Below are positions 1-5,176 of a stretch of 5,176 nucleotides of DNA, piece after piece (positions within the stretch are counted from its first letter, which is position 1; each line of letters starts with the position of its first letter). Both the position numbers and the translations under genes were made by a program. Under the pieces are notes generated by a model. That model searched no databases and was not told where the DNA came from. It saw nothing but the letters and a program-made list of their open reading frames with translations. Location: the NCBI GenBank assembly GCA_008363265.1, contig RHKR01000283.1, positions 1-5,176 of the forward strand, written 5' to 3'. The stretch is from Chlorobiota bacterium. GTDB lineage: Bacteria; Bacteroidota; Ignavibacteria; Ignavibacteriales; Ignavibacteriaceae.

Positions 1-287
1 GGCGGAGTCACCTTCACGACGATGAGCTCGCCGTTGTCCATATGAGTCTGAAGATCAAAATCAACCGATGCTGCAAGGATCATAAGATCTTTGGGGCGCA
101 TGCTGGTGAAGTAGAGACACACTTCCTTTTGTTCAATTCCGGCCATGGCATACTGCAAACCGAGGGTGGTCCTTCCTGACTTCCTTGGTCCAATAAGCAC
201 ATAAGTACCACCACGGTAAAACCCTCTCCATGAGGAGTCAACTATCGTGATACCGGTATTAACAAGATTTATTTTTCCGTTTGCCAT
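1..287 (-). CDS. RecA/KaiC-like P-loop ATPase, N-terminal part (cut by window edge)
   Basis: Partial gene: 95 codons are visible from an ATG at 285-287, and the frame stays open to the window edge. The start is supported by a purine-rich AAAGAG/AGAAAG stretch just upstream. The protein opens with a short strand region, then GGTYVLIGP (residues 26-34), which resembles the lead-in to the P-loop of KaiC/RecA-superfamily ATPases. The Walker A position reads G33-P-R-K-S-G38-R39-T40-T41, followed by LGLQYAMAG, the helix normally seen after a KaiC-type P-loop. A strand VCLYFTS (56-62) is where family members have the next core strand. The invariant Walker A lysine is replaced by Arg39, with a lysine three residues earlier (Lys36), so ATP hydrolysis may be weak or lost. 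No signal peptide is seen, so it is probably cytoplasmic. The Walker B region lies outside the window, so the exact family and role cannot be named. Confidence 0.7.
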   Translation of the reverse strand, partial: MANGKINLVNTGITIVDSSWRGFYRGGTYVLIGPRKSGRTTLGLQYAMAGIEQKEVCLYFTSMRPKDLMILAASVDFDLQTHMDNGELIVVKVTP

Positions 288-309
288 CTTTCTGCTCTTT
301 GTGATCTTT

Positions 310-315
310 ATTCTA
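310..315 (-). promoter_or_regulatory. Possible -10 element for the P-loop ATPase gene
   Basis: Read on the minus strand this is TAGAAT, one base from the TATAAT consensus. It lies 22 bases upstream of the ATG, which leaves room for a short leader with the purine-rich ribosome binding site. No good -35 match is seen at 16-18 bases upstream. A nearby GATATTTG also matches 7 of 8 bases of a Bacteroidota-type TAnnTTTG element, so the two readings compete. This is weak evidence, based on position and sequence only. Confidence 0.25.
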
Positions 316-385
316 TGCAGCAAATATCGTGCCAGAAGACACTGTAGAATTTTGTTGTTTTTTTGGCCCGTTTTGCGGCTTTTTG

Positions 386-405
386 TGCTTTAGCTCCGTA
401 AAGCA
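386..405. repeat. Perfect inverted repeat, 7-bp arms, 6-base loop
   Basis: Arms TGCTTTA and TAAAGCA flank the loop GCTCCG on the plus strand, and a G-T wobble could extend the stem by one pair. It lies about 50 bases downstream of the GH9 stop codon in the direction of transcription. On the minus strand the stem is followed by CAAAAAGCC rather than a T-run, so it is not a standard intrinsic terminator for the GH9 gene. It could be an RNA 3'-end stem or a protein-binding site upstream of the P-loop ATPase gene. Confidence 0.5.
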
Positions 406-410
406 TTCTC

Positions 411-430
411 ATTTTAAAACACTTTAAAAT
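411..430. repeat. Perfect AT-only inverted repeat, 8-bp arms, 4-base loop
   Basis: Arms ATTTTAAA and TTTAAAAT flank the loop ACAC on the plus strand. The repeat begins 23 bases after the GH9 stop codon and lies only 5 bases from the second inverted repeat at 386-405. Because the arms hold only A and T, an RNA stem would be weak; a DNA-binding operator or a weak terminator are both possible. Apart from these two repeats and the possible -10 element, the 288-453 gap shows nothing I recognise. Confidence 0.5.
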
Positions 431-453
431 CATGTCTCATTATGATACACAAA

Positions 454-2157
454 TTAATAAAAATGAGAAAAGACAAATACACCGGTCGCATTCGACACAA
501 TGGTAGGCTCATTGGTAACATAATCGTGCCGGTCATCGTAGTATTTTACATCGGGTGAATTGAATTTATCATACATAAAATTCGTCCTGGGAATTTCGTA
601 TCCTTTCAGTATCTCTGCAGGTGCGGGTCCGGCAGCGATTGCCCCAGGAAGATATCCACCGTTGAAGTGGGCAACCTGTGAATGAAAATATCTGGTGAAA
701 CGACTTCCAATGTTGTAAATAAATGACACACCCCAAGGGTTTTTCCCGAGTACGTAATCGCGCTGATAAGTCGCAAGTGAATCGTAAAGGTTACTCTTGG
801 TTAGATCCCTGAACAGGATAGCCTGCATCGAGATACCGAGATAAGTATGTGTTGTACCCCACGAGAAGGAAGTACCCTCACCAAATGGCATCTTTTTCCT
901 GTTGTCGTTAAAAGCAACCAGGTTATTTTCGATCAGCTGTTTCATTTCATTCGAATATTTGGCCACACGGTATTGAGCGAGCGAATTGATGTTTCCCCAA
1001 CTCCACCAGTAGTCAGAATTTGCCTTCTTGGCCAGATCGATCGCTTCAGTAAGATATCTGTTATTCTTGGTGGCGAGATACATCTCAAGTGCGCCAAGGG
1101 CGAGTTTCCCCTCATACTTGCTGTCCTGATACAATCCGATCGGATTGGTATCAACGTCAGGAGCGGACCCTCTTAATGCAAAGACGTTGGTTGCGGCAGC
1201 AAGAAGTTTATCTGCAAAAGCGTTCTCTTTGAAGCGCTCTCTCCAGATTCGTGAACCCATTGCCAATGCTGCAGAGTAGATACCGATGAGGTTCTTCCCC
1301 ATTCCCGCGAAAGCAGGCCTGTCGAATTTTAGGGTGTCATTTTCCGGCAGTCGCCAGCCCACTGTCTGATCACGTCTGTCCTGAACCTGAATTATCAGCT
1401 TCCCCGGTTTGTAGTTCATCCGGAGCAGCAGATCCAGACCCACCCTTGCTTCCTCCAAAACGTCAGGGGCCCCATCCTTGTTACGGTCGATCTCCATCTT
1501 CTTGGGGTTGAAATCATAGGTAAAAAGGAGCATGTAAGTTGTAAAAGCCGTTGTATTCAGAAATTTTGTAAAATCACCGGCATCATGCCAGCCCCCGGTT
1601 ACATCAACCTTACCCGCGGCCTCGTCACCGACAACAACCGGCGAGTCGTAGAGGTGGCAAACCTTGTGGAGGTGAGGGTTTGTCGGACCGCATCTCTGAA
1701 CCCTGAAGAAAAGAAGCAACGAATCAACGATCGTATTATAAATATTATCACCGATCCTGAAGTTGGATGATCGCGCACCTTCGCTTTCGATCACATACGA
1801 CCCGTCACTTCTGAGGCCGGTAAAATCCAATACATGGCAGAAATTAAAATTACCCCAGCCTGCCATACTCGGAGGCACGGTAGCGGAAAAAACCTCCTTG
1901 CCCGATTTAGTATCCTTGATGATGAACTTCTTTTGTCCCATATCCTTTTTGCTCAGGATAACGGCTGTTTTCACATCATTTTTGCGAAAACCGATCTGAT
2001 TGAGCCTGATGAACATGTCTGATACCAGATCCCCCCTGTCGTCGGTAACAACCGGGATAAGTTTCACATTATCCTCAGCCTTGTTTGCAGAAGAGAAAAA
2101 GCAGGATGAGAAAAACAGTCCCGCAATGAAAAAAAGAAAAGTTCTTTTACGCATCAT
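454..2157 (-). CDS. Glycoside hydrolase family 9 (endoglucanase-like), Ig-like N-terminal domain, probable lipoprotein
   Basis: Complete, 567 residues. The N-terminus MMRKRTFLFFIAGLFFSSC has a charged end, a hydrophobic stretch and Cys19 in an FSSC lipobox-like site, which suggests a lipid-anchored exported protein. Residues about 48-135 fit the CelD_N Ig-like domain (start IRLNQIGFRKND, end SNFRIGD). The (alpha/alpha)6 catalytic domain follows. GGWHDAGDF (188-196) holds the Asp pair D192/D195, the base side of the inverting mechanism. Cys156, Cys167, His168 and His191 match the structural zinc site known in some GH9 enzymes. DRNKDGAPD (224-232) resembles a calcium loop. The end YYDDRHDYVTNEPTIVSNA fits the second GH9 signature exactly, with E550 as catalytic acid. 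The first signature is degenerate: the usual H-x-R is H492-S-Q494. Family members cut beta-1,4-glucans, though a few act on glucosaminides; the substrate here is not certain. It follows the M16 genes after 53 bases and may share their transcript. Confidence 0.94.
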   Translation of the reverse strand: MMRKRTFLFFIAGLFFSSCFFSSANKAEDNVKLIPVVTDDRGDLVSDMFIRLNQIGFRKNDVKTAVILSKKDMGQKKFIIKDTKSGKEVFSATVPPSMAGWGNFNFCHVLDFTGLRSDGSYVIESEGARSSNFRIGDNIYNTIVDSLLLFFRVQRCGPTNPHLHKVCHLYDSPVVVGDEAAGKVDVTGGWHDAGDFTKFLNTTAFTTYMLLFTYDFNPKKMEIDRNKDGAPDVLEEARVGLDLLLRMNYKPGKLIIQVQDRRDQTVGWRLPENDTLKFDRPAFAGMGKNLIGIYSAALAMGSRIWRERFKENAFADKLLAAATNVFALRGSAPDVDTNPIGLYQDSKYEGKLALGALEMYLATKNNRYLTEAIDLAKKANSDYWWSWGNINSLAQYRVAKYSNEMKQLIENNLVAFNDNRKKMPFGEGTSFSWGTTHTYLGISMQAILFRDLTKSNLYDSLATYQRDYVLGKNPWGVSFIYNIGSRFTRYFHSQVAHFNGGYLPGAIAAGPAPAEILKGYEIPRTNFMYDKFNSPDVKYYDDRHDYVTNEPTIVSNATGVFVFSHFY

Positions 2158-2164
2158 TTTCCAG
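2155..2164 (-). promoter_or_regulatory. Ribosome binding site that favours the second Met of the GH9 gene
   Basis: The minus strand reads CTGGAAAATGATG. The GGA (2160-2162) lies only 2 bases before the first ATG (2155-2157) but 5 bases before the second ATG (2152-2154). The second start therefore has the more usual spacing, and the protein would begin MRKRTFLFF. The difference is one residue and does not change the signal peptide. Confidence 0.45.
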
Positions 2165-2210
2165 TTTCAAGGTTGTTTGAAGTGTCACCGCCGGATCATC
2201 TCACAATTAA

Positions 2211-3713
2211 TTACTTAAACAGTTCTTCGAGTTGAACGATCTTCACATTCTCCGGTTTAATTTCCAATTTAAAGTTCATGATCTCTTTATCTTCATTTAA
2301 CACCGTTTCGGGTTTCGGAGTTTGATATTCGATCGGTGATGCAGAATTATTTATCAGATCATTCTTCAATTTTTCCGCATCCGGAGTGATCATGACGATT
2401 ATCATGTTCTCAGGGTTGAAATATTTGCTTATGGCTTTATTAACTTCATCCCTTGTAACCTTGCCCATCTTCGATCTGAACTTGCTCAGATGTCCCGGCT
2501 CAGCCATACCGTAGAATTTGTCGTCGAGCGCGTAGCCCAGACGGGTTTCGGTGTTCGGAGCGTAGTGGAGAACATATTTCTGCAGGAATTTCCCTGTGAT
2601 ATCGAAATCCGCCTCAGAAAGTCCGTTTTTTACCAGTTTTGTGAACTCCCTGATCGTTGCCCGAAGAGTAAAATGCTTCGTTTCGTTGGGTACGGGCCGG
2701 ATCCATATCTCAAACATATGTTTGCGGAGCGGAACGTTAACAGGAGGTTTCGAGAGTCGTCCGCCATTCGGATAATATTCGATGTAGCTGTAATCACCGT
2801 AGTTCAGTCCCCTCGCCTCCCTGATCACCTGGTAGAGATGTGAACTGGAGTTTCTGTGCTCGCCGAGCCATGAATTCGCAAGGGCAAGCGGATACCACTC
2901 ATCATTGCTCCGCAGCAGATCAAGAGGATATCCCATCGAGATCGCGGTGGCATTCGATTTTTTCTCGACTATCACGATGTTGAGACCTTTAACGGGTGCC
3001 GGTGACACTTCCTTAGCGGGATTCTCATTCCCTTCGGGAAGACCTGCAAGTGAATTCCACAATGTTTTCACCAGATCGTCATTGAACCCGCCACCAACAG
3101 CAAGGATGAAATTGTTTCTGTTGAAATATCTCCTGTAAAATTCTTTCACATCCTGCAGGGTTATCGAATTCAAAGAACTCACGGTACCGGCAGCAATATG
3201 ACCGTAAGGCGTACCCTTATAAACTTCGTTGTAGAGTACCGCTTTGCCAAGTTCCTCGTCGTTCGAGTAACGCAGACTCGTCGAGAGATAAGTTGTCGCC
3301 TCCTCTTTAACCCTCTGAAAATCTTCATCACGGAAACCGGGATCGAGCAATTGCTGAGTGAAGAGTTCAAGATACTCGTTAAGATTATCAGCGTGTACAG
3401 CACCGTTATAGACGGTGTTCTCTTTCGATACCGAAGCATAGTATCCGGCGGCGAGAGGGTAAAGCCGGTTGATGATCTCAGAATAGGTCAGTTTGGATGT
3501 GCCGCCCTCATTCAGCATTGATGCTGTGAGGTACGCAAGGCCCTCTTTTCCCTTTGGGTCATCCTTTGAACCAACGTTGAACCATATTTTGAAGTAGACC
3601 ACGGGCTCTTCAGTCTTGAGCAGAACAGTCCGGTCTTTATCTTGGGCATATAAATTCATCACAGATGAAAATATAACAAAAAATAGTGCGAAAATAAAAC
3701 CTGATCGATTCAT
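2211..3713 (-). CDS. M16 family peptidase-like protein, non-catalytic partner subunit
   Basis: Complete, 500 residues. MNRSGFIFALFFVIFSSVMNLYAQ is a clear signal peptide with likely cleavage after Ala23, so it acts in the periplasm or outside. The fold follows the M16 (insulinase/processing peptidase) pattern: VYFKIWFNVGSKDDPKGKEG (39-58), then the site of the zinc motif, where GLA-HxxEH is replaced by GLA-Y61-L-T-A-S65, so both zinc histidines and the catalytic glutamate are gone. TPYGHIAAGT (168-177) and FYRRYFNRNNFILAVGG (192-208) complete the first half. The second half has YQVIREARGLNYGDYSY (294-310), the conserved segment with the Arg/Tyr pair that in two-subunit M16B enzymes comes from the non-zinc partner. 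The start follows AGGAAATTAAT, with AGGA 7 bases before the ATG and only 1 base after the upstream stop, so translation is probably coupled. It most likely pairs with the zinc-site M16 protein encoded just upstream. Confidence 0.92.
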   Translation of the reverse strand: MNRSGFIFALFFVIFSSVMNLYAQDKDRTVLLKTEEPVVYFKIWFNVGSKDDPKGKEGLAYLTASMLNEGGTSKLTYSEIINRLYPLAAGYYASVSKENTVYNGAVHADNLNEYLELFTQQLLDPGFRDEDFQRVKEEATTYLSTSLRYSNDEELGKAVLYNEVYKGTPYGHIAAGTVSSLNSITLQDVKEFYRRYFNRNNFILAVGGGFNDDLVKTLWNSLAGLPEGNENPAKEVSPAPVKGLNIVIVEKKSNATAISMGYPLDLLRSNDEWYPLALANSWLGEHRNSSSHLYQVIREARGLNYGDYSYIEYYPNGGRLSKPPVNVPLRKHMFEIWIRPVPNETKHFTLRATIREFTKLVKNGLSEADFDITGKFLQKYVLHYAPNTETRLGYALDDKFYGMAEPGHLSKFRSKMGKVTRDEVNKAISKYFNPENMIIVMITPDAEKLKNDLINNSASPIEYQTPKPETVLNEDKEIMNFKLEIKPENVKIVQLEELFK

Positions 3714-3714
3714 A

Positions 3715-4458
3715 TTAATTTCCTGTTAGAATTACCTGATTTCTGTTCTCTTTGACGAAGTAGCGGTTAACAGCCCTTTTGATATCCTCAGGGGTCACAG
3801 CCATCAAAGCAGAAAAATATTCTTCAATTACATTGATGTCACCTGTCAGGGTGATAAACACCGGAAGTACCGATGCAACCGATTCAGGACTGTCTAAACC
3901 CATCAGGAACTGATACTTCATCCTTTTCTTTAGGGCCTCCAGTTGTTCGACACTCACAAGCTCGGTTTTGAATTTCCCAATGGTTTTTTCAACTTCGCCG
4001 ATCACGTATTCTACATCATTCTCATTTTTTATACGGGAATAGATCATGAATGGGAATGGATCACGTCTTGTTTGGGCACCTGATGAGATGAACTGAACTT
4101 TCTGCTCCTCGAGCACAAGTTTGGAGTATAGCGCGCTGTTCTCACCAAATGCCAGATCAGCGAATGGCAGCATGGCCATGAAGTCTTTGTTCTTCACATC
4201 GAAAGCATCATATTTGTAGCCGATCGCGACAACAGGAAGTGTTTTTCCGTCGTATTTTACTTTTGCCTCCCGGGGAGCGGTTTGCTTTGGCTCCTGTTCG
4301 ATCTGAGGGGCAATATATCCCGGTTTCCATGAAGAATAGTATTTTTCGATCATCGAAGAAACCTTCGCTTTTCTGGCATCGATCCCCTCTCCCTCGAAGG
4401 CCAGATCAAGTGGGTGCCAGGCCATCAGCCCGTTTTCTGTACTCACCATAAACAGCAC
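3715..4458 (-). CDS. M16 family peptidase, C-terminal fragment of the broken zinc subunit
   Basis: An open frame of 247 codons from a GTG at 4456-4458; an ATG at 4447-4449 is also possible. Neither has a convincing ribosome binding site, and the first ~22 residues are simply the other reading frame of the upstream M16 fragment. Recognisable M16 sequence begins near GIDARKAKVSSMIEKYYSSWKP, which matches the end of the first M16 domain (GDxDxxKA...IEKYYxxW). The second M16 domain follows: LPVVAIGYKYDAF, then FGENSALYSKLVLEEQKVQF, ending DIKRAVNRYFVKENRNQVIL. The segment that in the partner protein carries R..RGLxY reads LEEQKVQF here, so the Arg/Tyr pair is absent, as expected for the zinc-site subunit of a two-subunit enzyme. 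It has no signal peptide, so a product started here would stay in the cytoplasm. It is best read as the remainder of a damaged gene rather than a separate gene. Confidence 0.75.
   Translation of the reverse strand: MLFMVSTENGLMAWHPLDLAFEGEGIDARKAKVSSMIEKYYSSWKPGYIAPQIEQEPKQTAPREAKVKYDGKTLPVVAIGYKYDAFDVKNKDFMAMLPFADLAFGENSALYSKLVLEEQKVQFISSGAQTRRDPFPFMIYSRIKNENDVEYVIGEVEKTIGKFKTELVSVEQLEALKKRMKYQFLMGLDSPESVASVLPVFITLTGDINVIEEYFSALMAVTPEDIKRAVNRYFVKENRNQVILTGN
3721..3724 (-). promoter_or_regulatory. Ribosome binding site of the non-catalytic M16 gene
   Basis: AGGA on the minus strand, 7 bases before the ATG at 3711-3713 and inside the last codons of the upstream M16 gene. The upstream TAA and this ATG are separated by one base, an arrangement typical of translational coupling. 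This supports the chosen start and indicates that the two M16 genes were built to be made together. Confidence 0.65.
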
Positions 4459-4906
4459 CCGCTTCTGTCATGAACTGATCTTTTTTGTAATTCAGGTTCA
4501 TGAATCTGTCTGACTCAAGATCGATAACCTTCTCCAGATCCTCGGCTGCAAAATTCAAGTGATAGACTGTAAGATCATCGTCAGTGTATGCATTTGCATC
4601 CGCGCCGATGGAGGTTGTTATCGAATCGTATAATGGATACTTATCTGTACCACGGAACATCATATGCTCGAAAAAGTGAGCAAAACCACTCTTACCCGGT
4701 TCCCACTCATCCCTGCTGCCGGTTCTGACAACAGTATAATAAGAAACAAGACCACTCCCCTGAATAGGGATCAGTATCGCTTTAAAACCGTTGTTCAGGT
4801 TCACCCTGTGAACCTTGTATGGGAATATTCCTCCGGCCATCGCCGCTGTTGAAGCCATAAGCACAACTAATAAAAAGATTTTTGTAAATGAATTGCTTTT
4901 GTTCAT
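4406..4906 (-). CDS. M16 family zinc peptidase, N-terminal fragment with active-site motif
   Basis: 166 codons from the ATG at 4904-4906 to a TGA at 4406-4408. MNKSNSFTKIFLLVVLMASTAAMAGG is a signal peptide with likely cleavage after Ala24. VHRVNLNNGFKAILIPIQGSG opens an M16 domain. The zinc motif H77-F-F-E80-H81 is intact, with E80 as the expected general base; E155 in AVYGEYRK, 73 residues after H81, is the expected third zinc ligand. NAYTDDDLTVYH (105-116) is the conserved substrate edge strand. Intact family members of this type usually run to over 400 residues, whereas this one stops after GEYRK plus eight unrelated residues (RADGLAPT). All zinc ligands are thus present but the rest of the fold is lost. 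The gene starts 15 bases after the epimerase stop, behind a weak AGAAAG ribosome binding site, so it probably shares the epimerase transcript. Confidence 0.85.
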   Translation of the reverse strand: MNKSNSFTKIFLLVVLMASTAAMAGGIFPYKVHRVNLNNGFKAILIPIQGSGLVSYYTVVRTGSRDEWEPGKSGFAHFFEHMMFRGTDKYPLYDSITTSIGADANAYTDDDLTVYHLNFAAEDLEKVIDLESDRFMNLNYKKDQFMTEAGAVYGEYRKRADGLAPT

Positions 4907-4921
4907 CCGATGATCACTTTC

Positions 4922-5176
4922 TTAGATTTTCTCGATCCCGATCCCGGGGATATCTGCTATTTTGATCTTTCCGTCAACTATTGTGGTTCCTCTAAAAACA
5001 TCGTTGCTGATGAGCAGCGCGCCGTCAAGATCAGCCCATTCTGATTTGGGGGTCAGGTGTGCCGCTGCGGAGATGGCACATGATGTTTCAGTCATGCAAC
5101 CAACCATCACTTTCAGGCCAAGCCCGTCAGCGAGGTTGATCATCTTGTTGGCATTCCTCATTCCGCCACACTTCAT
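4922..5176 (-). CDS. Dipeptide epimerase (L-Ala-D/L-Glu epimerase-like), C-terminal part
   Basis: The last 84 residues of an enolase-superfamily protein of the muconate cycloisomerase/dipeptide epimerase group; full members are about 340-370 residues. The visible part begins MKCGGMRNANKM, the segment after the sixth barrel strand, where the Lys of KxGG is the acid/base catalyst. This Met is at the window edge and is almost certainly internal. VMVGCMTETS (23-32) is the next barrel strand, typical of dipeptide epimerases. WADLDGALL (47-55) contains the D-x-D that, in characterised L-Ala-D/L-Glu epimerases, holds the dipeptide's amino group. The C-terminal IPGIG tail is also usual for the group. 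The enzyme would invert one residue of a dipeptide in the cytoplasm, often in peptidoglycan peptide recycling, but related epimerases have other dipeptide preferences and the specificity cannot be read here. It stops 15 bases before the M16 gene and is probably co-transcribed with it. Confidence 0.86.
   Translation of the reverse strand: MKCGGMRNANKMINLADGLGLKVMVGCMTETSCAISAAAHLTPKSEWADLDGALLISNDVFRGTTIVDGKIKIADIPGIGIEKI

Larger units (their letters stand above)
3715..4906 (-). pseudogene. Broken M16 zinc peptidase gene (frame change plus internal loss)
   Basis: The two M16 fragments are consecutive parts of one gene. The first stays clearly M16-like through GEYRK (codons near 4442-4430); the second becomes M16-like again near IDARKAK (near 4380). 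Moving from the first frame to the second needs a +1 shift. The intact partner protein has about 66 residues between the matching points, but only about 18 are present here, so the block that carries the HPYxH-like and FYxxxYxxxNxxxxVxG segments is missing. A single deletion of 3n+2 bases, roughly 145, would explain both the shift and the gap. An assembly error in this stretch would look the same. Confidence 0.72.

Noticed and set aside
366..384. GCC(C)G...CGGC followed by TTTTT on the plus strand, resembling a terminator
   Set aside because: The stem is only four pairs with a bulge, and there is no plus-strand gene upstream that would need it.
2166..2181. Small inverted repeat TTCAA / TTGAA with a 6-base loop between the M16 and GH9 genes
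   Set aside because: Only 5 AT-rich pairs and no T-run after it; it is too weak to call a terminator or attenuator.
1585..2218. Several plus-strand open frames of 60-80 codons antisense to the GH9 gene
   Set aside because: They lie entirely or almost entirely over a well-supported minus-strand gene, have no recognisable protein sequence and no ribosome binding site of note. The same applies to the plus-strand frames at 847-1176, 2490-2843, 2905-3138, 3198-3521, 4239-4451 and 4664-4852.
3179..3439. Minus-strand open frame of 86 codons inside the non-catalytic M16 gene
   Set aside because: It is out of frame with a clear M16 coding sequence and shows a low-complexity, Arg-rich translation typical of a shadow frame. 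The 942-1154 minus frame inside GH9 is rejected for the same reason.
4406..4458. Programmed ribosomal frameshift joining the two M16 fragments
   Set aside because: A +1 shift would restore the frame, but no classical slippery site is seen, and a frameshift would not restore the ~48 missing conserved residues. Deletion or assembly error explains more.
5174..5176. ATG at the window edge as the true start of an 84-residue protein
   Set aside because: The sequence starting there is the middle of the epimerase barrel (the KxGG catalytic segment); the gene continues beyond the window.

Overview
The window carries one dense run of genes, all on the minus strand, so transcription goes from base 5176 towards base 1. 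Moderate GC content, AGGA-type ribosome binding sites, exported M16 peptidase pairs and a glycoside hydrolase that looks like a lipoprotein would fit a bacterium of the Bacteroidota/Ignavibacteriota (FCB) group. This is an inference from protein style only; nothing here fixes the taxon.

In order of transcription: (1) 5176-4922, the C-terminal end of a dipeptide epimerase (L-Ala-D/L-Glu epimerase-like, enolase superfamily), cut by the window edge. (2) 4906-3715, an exported zinc peptidase of family M16 that is broken. Its N-terminal piece has the HxxEH zinc motif and ends at a TGA. The C-terminal piece continues in another frame, and about 45-50 conserved residues are missing at the junction. 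(3) 3713-2211, an intact second M16 protein with a signal peptide but no zinc motif, the usual non-catalytic partner. (4) 2157-454, a complete family 9 glycoside hydrolase with an Ig-like N-terminal domain and probable lipoprotein signal. (5) A 166-base gap at 288-453 with two perfect inverted repeats. (6) 287-1, the N-terminal 95 residues of a RecA/KaiC-like P-loop protein with an altered Walker A motif, cut by the other window edge.

Genes 1-3 are packed tightly (15-base and 1-base gaps) and the hydrolase follows after 53 bases, so genes 1-4 could be one operon. The shared theme would be recovery of nutrients outside the cytoplasm: the M16 pair cuts peptides, the epimerase converts dipeptides in the cytoplasm, and the GH9 enzyme cuts beta-linked glycans. 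The P-loop gene is probably a separate unit.

I see no RNA gene, CRISPR array, insertion sequence or plus-strand gene. There is no clear new system. The points most worth checking are the broken M16 gene, the split of M16 active-site parts between two subunits, the altered GH9 signature and the Lys-to-Arg Walker A motif.
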